Assembly: GCA_034440635.1 (NCBI GenBank)
Contig: JAOTON010000897.1
Coordinates: 2,604,001-2,668,000, forward strand
From: Lepas anatifera
Lineage: Eukaryota; Arthropoda; Thecostraca; Lepadidae
Direction: 5' to 3'
Length of the DNA: 64,000 nt
The notes beneath the pieces were generated by a model. It made no database searches and had not been told where the DNA came from. It was given only the letters and a program-made list of their open reading frames with translations. Both the position numbers and the translations under genes were made by a program. This document shows positions 37,094 to 48,811 of this stretch, piece by piece. Every line of letters starts with the position of its first letter. Position 1 is the stretch's first letter.

Positions 37094-38024
37094 AGACTGT
37101 TCCATGTTCCACCACCCAGTTCACCCTGAGAACTGTGAGCGTGAGGATATCCATAGAAATGTCCCCGTGTCCATAGAAAGTCACCCAACCACTTGCAACA
37201 TCTTTGGCGTGACTTAAAGGCCACTGTCAAAAAGATCAGTCTTAACATACGCGTGACAGGCTTAAGACAGGCGGTGAACCCCCGTCGGAGCCGATAGATG
37301 ATAACAGGGGGCAATTGCCTGTTGTGCCCAACCCCTCCCCTCGATCCGCTAGTGAACATGACTTGAATAGGTTTGAGAAAATGCACCGAATAATAACGGT
37401 TCGATTCGTGAATAAATTTCAAACTGAATTGCGCTGCACTTGCCGAGCCAGGCTTCCTGGGGCCTGCCCGGCTCATCTCTCCCACATTGCTCTGACTAAT
37501 CCAATTTCGTGAGGCCAGTGTCCTGCTCATATAAAGTGACTTGAGGTAGGTTTAACAAAAAAAAAAACATTTGGATTAAGGCAAATCACATCATTTTCAC
37601 ATGTATGTCTCCTTTATGTGGAAATCCCACTTTATAATGGTCACTATATAAGTATAATTGTCGTTTCTGGCTAAAGTTTTTCCCTTTATCCGATCCGAGC
37701 ACTCTTATCATCACTTCACCTCCCAGCGCGAGGCCGTGTCCAGCCCCCTCCAAAGTTAGTTGGCAGCAATATACTGTTACGGCGTACAAATGCGACTGCT
37801 CCATAGGGCTTACGTGTTAAATTGCTCATTTTCAACCACGTGCTAGCCACAGCCTATGGCTGTTGGAAGAAATATAACGTCGTCATTGGAAGGCCTGTTC
37901 CCTGCCCTTTCCACTTTCCATTTGGTATTTTTATGTCAGATGTACATAAATGCCTAAAAAATCGATTTCGAGAACCATACAAATGTAAGCCGCAAATTTC
38001 CCGGCGTACACCCCGTACGCCGGC

Positions 38025-38097
38025 GGTCGCGTAGCGCAGCGGTTAGAGCGATGGTCTAAAAATCAGACGATGGTGAGTTCGAATCCCACGCTCGGCT
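38025..38097 (+). tRNA. tRNA-like sequence, probably a pseudogene or SINE head
   Basis: TAGCGCAGCGGTTAGAG is a good A box and GAGTTCGAATCCC a good B box at normal spacing. A GTCT/AGAC anticodon-like hairpin with a 7-base loop AAAAATC lies between. A TTTT terminator follows at about 38103. The loop lacks the invariant T33, the acceptor arms GGTCGCG and GCTCGGC pair poorly, and the D stem has a mismatch. It is probably not a working tRNA. Confidence 0.5.
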
Positions 38098-38519
38098 TCC
38101 GCTTTTAACCACTGGGGTGGAGCACTGCGAGTGATATGGTTGGTTTTTTACTCAATCAAGGCAGTGCTTAGAACTCTTCGTGAGCATTCAGACGTTTCAC
38201 TACATGAACAAAGATAGAGCTGCCACTTTGTTACCCACTTGCCAAATTGGGAGAAGCGGACAATATGGAATACCAACGGGGCAAAGCAAGGAATGTCAGT
38301 AGTCATCTAACAATAATAATAATAATTGTCCGGCTTAATGACACACCAACCGCCAATAGAGGAGGCAGCATGATTCCCTGTTTCGTTTTGGGTTATAATT
38401 CCCTTTCTGACCCGCCCCTGCTGATTTTTTGTATCATTTGGGGCGCCTGGACAATATTTTGGCTGTTAGCGAAACCGTTTCAAACAACACCGACTAATAT
38501 AACAATGTTAATAAGGCGT

Positions 38520-38776
38520 CATAGGCGGATCCAGGGGCGGGCAAGGAGGGCACGTTTTCTCCCCCATGATCGACCGTCGGCACCCCTGAAATGATCACGG
38601 CGCCCCCTGAAATGTCGCTTCCCACCCCTTCCCCTCCCCAGGATGCGAAAATCGGCACCCACCGATAGGATTTTGCGCCCATCTGATAGGTTTTCCCGTC
38701 AAAAGTGGCGACCCCGGACCGGATGGCGCCCCCTCGGGAAGGTGCCCCCCGATCGGCAATCCTAGATCTGCCTATG
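38520..38776. mobile_element. 257-bp MITE (CATAGGCGGATC type)
   Basis: It starts CATAGGCGGATCCAGGGG and ends CCTAGATCTGCCTATG. Flanks TAAGGCGT and TAAAACGT agree at 6 of 8. The interior has CACCCCTGAAATG and GGCGCCCCCTGAAATG motifs, shared in diverged form with 49668-49858. Confidence 0.7.
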
Positions 38777-39394
38777 TAAAACGTCACCAGGGAAAGGGGA
38801 ATTTCTGAAATTGTCTCTGGTCAAATACCAATGGATGAAAAAGGCATCTCTGACCGAACTACTTTCTTAAATATAATAAACGCACGGATGAACTCTGGAA
38901 ATTTTAGGACCAATACCTGTCCTCAATTTACCGTGTCTGCGTAAAACTGCGTAGATAGTGATAATCTGCAATTTTTACACGACGGAACTTTTTTGGATTT
39001 CCACGTTTGCGGGGAAAACATGATTTTTAGATGCCTCAAATAAAGCTTTCAATATGTTTTTCATAAAGATGACACGGGAATTGTTCTATGTAGTCTGGCG
39101 ATAACTTCGCTTTTTCACGAAGCGGCAAGAAACTCGACAAGAAAAGGAAGCAAACTTAGTTTTAAACTAACATCCAATCATCAAATTAGAAATATACTAG
39201 ACAAAAATCTGAATGACATTGGACAAACTCCCTGCATCCACCTGGGGCCCTGGACCAACCCTCCCTGGATCCGCCTATGTCAACCAGAATGCAAAAGTTC
39301 AGGCACCCGCGATTTTTTTTCACTACAAACATCCGCATTCCAAAGATACCATCTGAATGCAATATCTAGTGATCACTCATAGATAGCTTCCGTG

Positions 39395-39690
39395 CAGTGG
39401 TGGATACGAGGCAGAGGGCTAAGGCCTCAAGCCCCCCATGTTTAAGTGCCTATAGCTAATGCATAGGCAGAGACTGATGATAATTTGAGTTTTAGGGCAC
39501 TTCAGCTGGAGAGGCTACATGTGTTCGTCTGTAACGCATTACATCATTCCGTCATTCCAAGATTGGTTTTATTAGCTAGACTGGCATATACAGAGAGTGC
39601 ATAGGCGGAGACTGATCTGAGGCGTTGGTGGGTGGTGGTCCAGTCCACTAGCCCCCCCCACCTCAAAATGAAGTCCTGGATCCACCACTG
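39395..39690. mobile_element. 296-bp hAT-like MITE (CAGTGGTGGAT type)
   Basis: It starts CAGTGGTGGATACGAGGC and ends CCTGGATCCACCACTG, with TGCATAGGC(A/G)GAGACTGAT repeated inside. The flanks agree at 5 of 8. It is the same family as the MITE in the 24-kb palindrome, with which it shares AAATGAAGTCCTGGATCCAC. Confidence 0.7.
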
Positions 39691-39799
39691 ATTCCACGCA
39701 AGTGTATTGCCAAATGTCACAATGCGGTCTTCCTAGCATACACAATAATTATCCAAATATCTTCAATATTTGATTAACCACCCCACAACGTCGCCAATT

Positions 39800-42700
39800 G
39801 CTCCAGTAAGGACTATAATAACTTCCTCACACTCGTAAACAATAATTATAAAGTGAACAAACGAAATACGACTCAAATACCAAACTAAAAAGTTTTTCAC
39901 TTTCTTGTTTTTCAACTACATTTTATCGTTTCATGAGGACATTTTTTCGCTTTTAAGGACGTTTTTCGTTTTCTCCTTTTGCGTAGTGTAGCTTGCCCAA
40001 TACATTTCAATGGCGCAAACTTGTTTGCAGTGACTAAAAAATGAAAACAACTCATTAAAAAGTGTGCAGTGTAGTCAGTACTTGAAATTCTAAAAGGAAA
40101 AAGAAAACCCTAGACCAGGATTAAAAGCTAAAACCCACCCAGTACACTGCCAGAGACACTGTTAAAATGAGCAAAAAAAAATAAATGCGAAGGGACAGTG
40201 CTTTTGCCACGACAGTGCTGTGCAGACAGTGCTGTACTTTTGCCACAGAAAATTGGCGCAAAAGCACAGATGAGACGTGGCATGGTCTGTGCATAGACAA
40301 TGCAAGCTACAATGAAGGAAACAAAAAGGCTAAGCACAGTGCGGATATGGATAACAGTTAGCTAAAAAAATCAGGAAAGGGTAAAACTCAACGTTTCGGT
40401 CCAAGAAAATCTTCAGGTGAACTACACCTGCATGCAACTATATGCATCTAGACAAAACTACATGCATCTCTCTTGCAATGCAGCTAAAAATGTGCACACA
40501 CACAATCCCAACTTGGCAAGACTAATCAGCTTGGGGAATTGCACTTAGATAGAATCCCACTATGTCCAAGTGGGATACCAGTTCTGGTTCAGTACCCACA
40601 GACAAAATATTCAAATTTTATGTCAGAGTCATGCTATTCTGCCAACTTTTGCAGCTCATTATAAACATATCAAATTTAGTACCTAGTCCTACCTAACAGT
40701 TTTTCTCATCTATTTCTTAACTAATTTGTAACTTAAAGGCTCAGTTTCCATGGGCTAGAGGCGATTCAGATAGACCTGAGAATCAGGATACAGCAATCAC
40801 GGTCTCGATGGCACTTTGGCTGGATACAAAAGGATCTGTAACCAATAGAACACTTCAATCTTGAATTTGTCAACATTTCTGGTACACCATTCAAGTTTTC
40901 TTTCACTCTCCCATCACATATGTTTAAAGTTTTGTTTAAGGGTTAACTGTTCTGTTGATGAATTTTGTTAATGATTTTTTCGGAAGTGTTGATACAATTT
41001 TGTTTTGTTTAGTTTTGTCTAATAAAAAAGAAGGTTATACCCTCTCCAGTCAACTCTCCTTTATCTCTGCACTGTAAGGGAAATCTTTACCATCACAATG
41101 CCAAATCCTGCCAGATCTTGTTGGATGTGGATTTACAAGAATTGGATTGAAAATGGTTACCATGGCCAAAAGCTCTAACCATATTGATTGCATCCGAAAA
41201 CTAGGTGTGGCCACGCTCGACTATGAATGGAAACTGGGACTATTTCTTACACCTATAAAAAACAAGTACTGCAACTCAATAACCTACAAAGTCACTCTTA
41301 GAATTTAAGCAATCTTGACAGCTGGAAATAGCTCACTGCTGGTACCCAAAACGCACCACATATGGAAGTTTTCACAAGTTAGCGTCTCAAGAAATCACAC
41401 TTAATAAGTTTTTGGATCACAGCTGCAACAGGACCAGAAAAAATACCATTTTCTTTTCCACGTCAGAAATAATTTTTGGATTACTCAATGCTGCCTTGAT
41501 ATCAGAGTCCACATGTCACACATCTAGGAGAACACACCAAAAACAAGGAATGTGTTCCAGCATGGACTACAGTTGATGCTGCAGCCGCTCAACAAAAAAC
41601 ATTAACACTACTGAAACCTTGCACAGGTTTAACTGATTTCATCTCACTTCATCTCTATTTTGGTTTACAGGGTGCAATATAGCTGTTGCTAGTCTCCAAA
41701 CTAAAGCAAACCAGGCAATCAGAGTTGTTAGGTAACCAAAATCATTCAGTGTGGAGTCAGAATACAAACTTACCTGCCTATATTGAACTTTTGACCAAGA
41801 ACTCAGGAAGAAAGGAAGGCTTCTCCACAAATTGGACTCCAATCACTTGTTTTAACAAGCTGCAAGAACTCACTCTATTTAGTGAGTTCCTTTTTGGCAC
41901 ACAAATATGGCCCAACACGCAGTCAGTATCTTGACTTTTGAGAATAAAAATACCTTTTCCTTAAAAAAGATAAAAGAGAGAGGGTTTAAACTGACTGCAA
42001 TCAATCTCGGTAAGTTTTCGTAACTTAATTCACATCTGCTGCAAACTAAGCTTGTCTAATAAATAGCTTTGCAACAAACAAAATGCGTCCGATACCTAAT
42101 TGTTGTCAATTTCTATTGAAAACTGAGTGAACAAAAAGCGCAGAGTTTGCCGCTATTTTGGAGCGCCCATATTTAGTCTTAGTTTGGAAGAAATTTGGAA
42201 GAATCTACCAGTTCCTCCTAAATGATGGAGACAAAAATACATTCCATTTTCTTTTTGAGCTTTTAGCTACTGTTTTCATCACGTTTGAGCCATTTCTTAA
42301 TTTTGAAGAGAAAATTGTAGCAATACAGTGATATTTTTGCATTTTTGATCTGCTTATATAGCGGCTTGCACTACTAAACTTTGGCGTACCCGTCCTCTAT
42401 TACCCTGGCCGTGTCTTCCTCTCATCCCCTCCCCCACAGTTGGCCTGGAAATCCGACACCGTTCAGCAGCCAGCAGGCTGTAACCTATGACGCGAGTTTA
42501 CTACGGCCGGAAAAGCACCGTATTCTATGGGAATTTGAGCCTTAAAGGGAGATACGCGAAAAAAATTGTATTGGCTATATCAAAAGGTTACAAAAGTTGT
42601 TTCAGAAGTCCTATTCTCATTTTTGCGAATTCGGCCTGCAAATGCCTTAAAATTGCTCTCAAAGTCAACATTTCTAGACGACTTTACCGGTACACCTCAT

Positions 42701-43330
42701 ATCGATGTATATGACGTACACACGGCTAAGGCTATCAATTTCTCTAAGAATTAGGTCATATCTATCCTAAACAGTGATGTAGAACTTTTGACTACTGCAG
42801 AAAAAATTACTTTAGAAAAACAACATACAAAAACTCTTTTGAAACAGAAATATAGGGCTTAAAAGAAATCACAATTAACCAACCAGAAGCCTGGGAATTC
42901 TCAAACCGGGGTCACGTGACCTATCTGACGCAAAAAGTTTTGTCATCCTGGGGTGGAAGCAGAAAATGGCTCAAGACCCGAGGTTCGAAACCGCTGAAGA
43001 CTTGAGTAATTATGTTTTATCCGTTTTTAGGGCAAACTAATTCATTTTGCAGTTTTTATAAACTTTTTAAAATTAATTCAAATACAAATACAGGAGCGCA
43101 AACATTTGTATTATAAAAAGCATTACTTTTCAACTTTAAATAGTTTTCGAAAAGTAAGTAATGGGTATGGGCATGGGTAAGTGATGGGCATTTTATCGAA
43201 ACTGTTAACTGATTTCGATAATAAGTGAGTGGCCTCCCAAAATTTTGCCGAAGATACAAAAATAATTGATAGTTTCGTTATCAGGATTTTTCAAATAGCA
43301 AGAAACCACAATAATAATGTTTTCGCGTAT
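39800..43330. other. AT-rich interior of the 7-kb element; no gene seen
   Basis: Three and a half kilobases without an open frame longer than about 85 codons and without a recognised motif. A segment near 39900-40060 (ACGTTTTTCGTTTTCTCC and AATACATTTCAATGGCG) resembles 47560-47700, suggesting a dispersed repeat. Confidence 0.5.
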
Positions 43331-43693
43331 CTCCCTTTAACGTCCATTTACTAAGGTCGCCGGAGGTATTCACCGTCGCCTCGGATTGCCCTCCATGCAC
43401 CGCGCTAACTCCCGCGGGCGCGGAGCTCCGCGCGATTGCTCTCTCCTGAACATCCCTCCAAATCGCTTACGCGCTGACTTCCGCTCAAATCAGCGCGGGC
43501 GTAAGGAGAGCGCGGGCGGAAGCTACGCGCAACTGGATCCCCCAGCCTCAGAATGCTGAAAAATGAATTTAAATGTAACTTCAACTCTTCGTGGAAGCAC
43601 TCTTGATGATAAAAGCCGAATACATTGCAATTCTCTATAAGCGTTTGTCTTGCCATTATCACCCCTCAGACTTTGGGTGATAGGCCTTGTCCT

Positions 43694-44151
43694 TTAAAGG
43701 TAATGTGGCACCTTCACAACGTGATTTTAACTGAGATACCCAAGTTGTAAAGCGGGTCGGAAAACCCAGTACTCCATATTTCATTTGTCTTGGAACTCGA
43801 TATTTCCGTAGAAAAAAAGCTAAAACCTACCAGACACCAGCCCCCTCAGCCCCCGTCGCCGGCGGCCATTGTTGCGAGCTACTGGTGTGACGACATATGC
43901 TGACGTCACGATGAGCATCAGCCAATCAAAGCCCTTGAAGCGTTTCAAGTATGGCAGTGGTTGCCCGATCGTGACATCATCCACAGGCTGATATTTATTT
44001 CTTTTTCTAGAGGAGTTTTTTTAAAAACCAAATATTGAGCTTATTGTACATTTTTTCAGAGAAATTATGAGTGGTTTCATTATTTTTGACTACAAGTACG
44101 CCTAATTACACTAAATTTCAGGATTCGACCAGGGTGGCACATTCCCTTTAA
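43694..44151. mobile_element. 458-bp TTAA-flanked MITE, copy 1
   Basis: The ends are TTAA-AGGTAATGTGGCACC and the inverted GGTGGCACATTCCCT-TTAA. The second copy at 45287 has exactly the same length, so the boundaries are firm. The interior carries a full CRE palindrome TGACGTCA (43901-43908) and a CCAAT box 14 bp further on. TTAA duplication suggests a piggyBac-like transposase as mobiliser; this is inference. Confidence 0.87.
43901..43908. promoter_or_regulatory. CRE-type palindrome in MITE copy 1
   Basis: TGACGTCA is the consensus CREB/ATF site. It and the nearby CCAATC are conserved in the second MITE copy. Activity is unknown. Confidence 0.45.
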
Positions 44152-45079
44152 CGCTCGCCCGGGTGGGGGGGTGTGTTTGAACACCCCCTAGGGCTTTTCT
44201 GGTGGCACGAAAAAAACGGCGGAACGAAACACCGGCGTACTTGGCACACCTTATCCTTGATCTATTCCACAACTTTCCCCAAAATTTTAAGGTTGGGTCA
44301 TCTCAGGTTAGGTCACCAGTGCAGGTCAAGTGACCTCATCTCCGAAATATTTAAGGTGGCATAGGTAAGAAAAGACTGAATCTATCGAATTCAAACTAAT
44401 ACCACATAATGGGCCCACCGAGTACGCCTAAATATATCTGAAATTTTTCATATCGAGGACATAGGGTCAGGTACGGATCATACATTGTACCACCTGTACA
44501 TTGGAAATGCATGGGAAAACGAAAATTCGCCGAAAAATTGTTATATTGATGTAGATACTGCTTGGAATACCTTCGTATTCCAAAAATCACAGTATTCTAG
44601 GCCCCTCCATAGGTTCATTTTGCAACTTTGGACCTGTGACCTCTGAGACGCCATCTGGGCCTACTTCAGTAGGTTTTCAGACTTGGGTCATTAATTTTGC
44701 AGGAATTATGGTAAAGCCTTTATTTTGATACCATTACCTTTCGATTGTCATCGCGAGTGGATTGATGTGCATATTGACTTAGCTAGGTTAAAGGCTGATC
44801 TTAACCTGACCTTAGGTCAGCTTATTTTCATTGTTTTGGCCTATTATACTCATGTTATACATCATTCGATTCGCGATAAAAAATACCTGAGCAAAAAGAA
44901 CACCAAAAACCTGAGCGAAAAAAACACCGATGTAGTATCTTCATGAATTTTATGAGCTATCGACCAGCGTGTGAGTTTTCTCGCTATCCAGGAGCCGACT
45001 TCAACGAGGGGGTGTTTGAACACCCCCCCCACTCACCAGGGCGGAGATGGCTCGGAGGCCCACCGAGGCGGGTGTTCAA
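44148..45079 (-). mobile_element. piggyBac-like AGGTCA-rich element, copy 2 (reverse, older)
   Basis: The left end TTAA-CGCTCGCCCGGG matches the inverted right end of copy 1, and the right end (GCCCACCGAGGCGGGTGTTC) matches the inverted left end of copy 1. The TTAA at 44148-44151 is shared with the MITE to its left. The right TTAA has decayed to TCAA (45076-45079). AGGTCA or TGACCT recurs near 44310, 44323, 44331, 44637, 44808 and 44816. Shared inner blocks include GGTGGCACGAAAAAAACG. Confidence 0.75.
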
Positions 45080-45286
45080 GTGTCAATTTATCGGCAAACT
45101 GAATATCAACCTAATAACCCAGAACAGACATTTGTGACGCGTGATTGTGAGCAAATGTATAACCAGCAAGATGATTAAAAAACGAGTATATCTTTAAAGC
45201 AGTTCATTTCCCAGTCATCCCTTATTTAACATGTTACAACAAAATGACGCTTCGCAAGACGGTTAAACACGAAACGAGGTATTCCT

Positions 45287-45744
45287 TTAAAGGGAATGTG
45301 GCACCTTCATAACGTGATTTTAACTGAGATAGCCAAGTTGTAAAGCAAGTCGGAAAACTCAGTACTCCATATATCATTTGTCCTGGAACTCGATATTTCC
45401 GTTGAAAAAAGCTAAAACCTACCTGAAACCAGCCCCCTCATCAGCCCCCCGCCGGGCGGCCATTGTTGTGAGCTGCTGGTGTGACGACATATGCTGACGT
45501 CACGATGAGCATCACCCAATCGAAGCCCCTGAAGCTTTTCAAGTATGGTAGTGGTTGCCAGATTGTGACATCATCCACAAGCTGATAGTTATTTCTTTTT
45601 CTAGAGGAGTATTTTAATAATCAAAATATTGAGCTTGTTGTACATTTTTCAGAGAAATTAAGAGTGGTTTCATTATTTTCGGCTAAAAGTACGCCTAATT
45701 GCACTAAATTCCAGGATTCGACCAAGGTGCCACATTCCCTTTAA
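45287..45744. mobile_element. 458-bp TTAA-flanked MITE, copy 2
   Basis: It has the same termini, length and orientation as copy 1: TTAA-AGGGAATGTGGCACC on the left and GGTGCCACATTCCCT-TTAA on the right. The CRE TGACGTCA is at 45495-45502. Differences are scattered substitutions and small indels. Confidence 0.88.
45495..45502. promoter_or_regulatory. CRE-type palindrome in MITE copy 2
   Basis: TGACGTCA is intact here as in copy 1, followed by GATGAGCATCACCCAATC with a CCAAT box. Confidence 0.45.
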
Positions 45745-46616
45745 ACACAAGAAGGCGATTAAGTCACGTTTCAGTTAACATATCAGCCGCACACCGCACG
45801 GTGGGTTCCACAGCACACCCGACCGTCGCCGTACCAACAGCGGGGTCCATTCCAGCGAGAGGACGGAGGCGAGTACCGCGGCTGGCAAAAACATCGATTC
45901 GGATTCGCCCGTGGTGGACTGAGTGGCACACTCGAGCTCAGTTCTGAAAGGCTTCCGAGCAGTCGAGCCAGCTTGTAAGGCTTCGGGTTAGGAGACACCA
46001 TACCGCATTTAACGAAGCTACACAAACGTCTTCAAACTTCCGAGAAGTCCCTTTCAAATTTATCAGCACGAACTATACACTGCATCTGTACATAGGCGGC
46101 TCGAGAGGACAGGGGGACACATATCCCTCATCTAAAAAACAATGTGAGACTACATCATACGGTTTTGGTTGGTAAAGATTCACCTGCTTCACCCAAACTT
46201 TTCACATGGCAATAGTAAAAAATGCTGGTTTGGAAAGATGAAAGGGCTCTGAGACTGCCCTCTGAGTACCCAAATTGGAAATTTTTCACTCAACCATATA
46301 TTCTGAGGCGAATTTTCCACTCACTCACCACATATTTCAAGCTGAATTTTCCACTCAACAATCTGAAGCAAAACCTATTTTGGGACACTGCCTTCTCTCT
46401 TCACCGATCCACTTGTGCAATCAAAAGCGAATGAACTTTTACGTTGCAATTTAATGTTTCTTAAGCGAAGATCGGTTAACTTATCGATCGTTACGACCAC
46501 AACTGCAAAACATTATGCACGCTCGAAAGCTCCTTTCCCCTGATTATTACTGAAAATGTCTGGCTACTGTGTTGAGTAAATCACTAGAATGGTAGTCTGC
46601 AATGCTGGCTTGTTCT
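45745..46616. other. No recognised gene
   Basis: I see no supported exon, RNA gene or repeat in this stretch. Confidence 0.5.
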
Positions 46617-46636
46617 ATATATATATATATATATAT

Positions 46637-46866
46637 GTATCTTCCGAACACTTTGGCGGCCATGGTTGCGTCCGATATGTTGGAATAAGGACTCTTTTTT
46701 AGTTGTAGTAGAAGTATAAACTTAACAATTAATAAAGACACACATGTCAACATCCAGACCGGTTTCGATATATTACAATATCATCATCAGTGTAATAAAT
46801 AACTTAAAAAAGAGTCCTTATTCCAACATATCGGACGCAACCATGGCCGTAAAGTGTTCAAGATAC
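46637..46866. repeat. Foldback element with ~66-bp arms between TA-rich runs
   Basis: The left arm 46637-46704 and right arm 46801-46866 are near-perfect reverse complements, sharing CCATGGTTGCGTCCGATATG and its inverse, with a 96-bp centre. (TA)n runs lie outside both arms (46617-46636 and 46902-46957), the longer one beginning 35 bp beyond the right arm. This suits a foldback MITE inserted into TA repeats, or TA expansion at its ends. Confidence 0.85.
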
Positions 46867-46896
46867 ATGCATACATATCGAATGAAAGAAGACAAC

Positions 46897-46901
<5 letters not shown>

Positions 46902-46957
<56 letters not shown>
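46902..46957. repeat. (TA)n microsatellite
   Basis: About 28 TA units lie right of the foldback arm. Confidence 0.95.
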
Positions 46958-46961
<4 letters not shown>

Positions 46962-46966
46962 ATGAA

Positions 46967-47903
46967 GCGCAGTTGCCCCGTCAATAGTGAGTTCCTAGGG
47001 AATATGAAACCAGGAGCTTCCCGGATGCACCACGTGACTAATAGCTCAATTCATATCTCATGAAAGTGTCATGTTCCCACTAAACCGGAATCCCGCACCA
47101 AAGAAACTCATATAACATTTATTAATACGTCTCTGGCAGTTCGCAGCTGGAGAAGCCTTCAAACCTGGCAGGGAGAGCGGCGTCTCTATTTGCCAGCTTC
47201 AAATTTGGCGGGGCAAGGAGCAGGAGCAAAGGGATAAAAGTGAGAGGGATGCGCAGATAACTACTACAGCTCTGGTGAATTTGGAAACAAATGAAAGAAG
47301 ACACCTTATTTCTTTAATGCTCAGAAAAAGTCGAGGTGAGCGTGCCAGATTTATTGGTGACAGGAATCGGATTAGATGTCTCCTAAAAATATTTTTCATT
47401 CCATTCAAATTTAAGATTCAATGAGCCATCGTAGACTTTTTGAAGCCAATTTGGCTAGTTTTGGCCCTTTTCCACAAAAATTGCATCTGTAGCATCCTTA
47501 GCCCCGACTTTTTGTGAACAGTGATGTAAAGTAGGTACCGGCTACACTGTGCACTTTTTAAGAATGTTTTTCGTTCCTTCGCTTTAAGGGCGTTTTTGTA
47601 TTTTTCTTCACCAAAAGCAAGTTCACGCCACTAAAATGTATTGCACAATATACACTGCGAAAACCGAGAAAACGAAACAGCAAAAATAAAGTTCTTTTTA
47701 TTACGATACAACGCAGTTAAAAAGCGAGAAGGCGAAAAACTTAACGTTTCAATATTTCAAGTTTATTTGAATCCATTGCCATATATTCAGAAAAAACGGG
47801 ACTAAAAAACCAATACGATAACATGACGTCGGCTTCTGACACATTTCGCTTTTTCACTTTATGATCATTGTTTACGACGGTGGGGAAACTGCAGTTATCA
47901 TTG
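46967..47903. other. No recognised gene
   Basis: AT-rich DNA. The part at 47560-47700 looks related to 39900-40060, possibly an old dispersed repeat. Confidence 0.45.
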
Positions 47904-48059
47904 CTGGAGTGCAGTGGCGGCGGATAAGGGGGCAGGGGGCAGGGGGGGGGGGGGCAGTTGCCCGCCCAAAATTATCAGAGGGGCCCCTGGAAAAAATACG
48001 CAATTTTAGCTTGGTTCTTTTCTGAATGTTCATGAATGACCTGACTGGGCCCTCAACAT

Positions 48060-48600
48060 TTCCTCGGTTTGAACAGTGACCGAGCTTTATCTCAGGGGCC
48101 CCTGAGCTTGGGCTCAGGGGCCCCTCTAGCTTGGGCTCGGGGACCCTCTAGCTTGGCCTTTAGGGGCCCCAAGCTTAGCCTAAAGGGGTCCCCCGAGCCT
48201 GGTCTCAGGGGGTTCACAGCTTGGTCTAAGGGGATCTGGAGCTTGTCAAAGTGGGCCCCCGAGCTTGGTCTCAGGGGCCCCAAGCTTAGTCTCAGGGGGC
48301 CCCTGAACTAACTGGACGTCAGGGGGTTCCGAGATTGGTCTCAGGGGCCCCCAGGATTGTTATAAGGGGGCCTCCCAGATTGGTCCAAGGGGCCCCCGAC
48401 ATTGGTCTTAAGGGTCTTGAGCTTGGTTTCAGAGGCCTCCAAGCTTAGTTTCAGAGGCCCCAAACTTGGTCGCAGGGGCCCTGAGCTTGGTCTCAGGGGC
48501 CCTGAGCTTGGTATGAGGGGACCCGGAGCTTGGTCTCAGGGGGCCCCGGGCTTGGTCTCAGGTCTCAGCTTGGTCTCAGTCTCTCTCATTTTTTTACACG
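48060..48600 (+). repeat. Minisatellite of about 22-24 bp, GAGCTTGGTCTCAGGGGCCC type
   Basis: About 20 imperfect units combine GGGGCCCC, GAGCTTGG or AAGCTTAG, and TCTCAGG. The repeat lies wholly within the hAT-like element and resembles the one at 26370-27010. Confidence 0.85.
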
Positions 48601-48662
48601 GGCAACAACAGGGAGGAATAGCCAATTTTGAAGTGGGCAAAAAAAACTTTTACCATTTGTTA

Positions 48663-48811
48663 CGCTTATGCAGGAGCGAAGCCAGGATTTTGCTAGAGGG
48701 TGGCTGAACTTTGAAAAATGGCGAAAAAGGGGGAAAAGGGCGAACAATAGCGAAAAATGGGGCAAGGGGGTGAAGCCCCTTCAGCCCCCTGGATCCGCCC
48801 CTGCGCTTATG
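48663..48811. mobile_element. 133-bp hAT-like MITE with exact 8-bp TSD, nested
   Basis: CGCTTATG flanks it at 48663-48670 and 48804-48811. The MITE (48671-48803) starts CAGGAGCGAAGCCAGGAT and ends GGATCCGCCCCTG. The body has GCGAAAAA(T/G)GGG repeats. Confidence 0.88.

Larger units (their letters stand above)
36577..43556. mobile_element. Probable 7-kb non-autonomous element with GCGC-rich ends
   Basis: The left end CAGGCTGGGGGGATCCAG (36584) and right end CTGGATCCCCCAGCCT (to 43548) are near-perfect inverted repeats. Flanks CAGAACTC and CAGAATGC agree at 6 of 8 bases. Both subterminal regions (36598-36770 and 43340-43530) are dense in GCGCGC, GCGGAAG and TTACGCG motifs. The interior is AT-rich and carries other insertions but no transposase frame. 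An alternative is two separate related elements facing each other. Confidence 0.6.
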
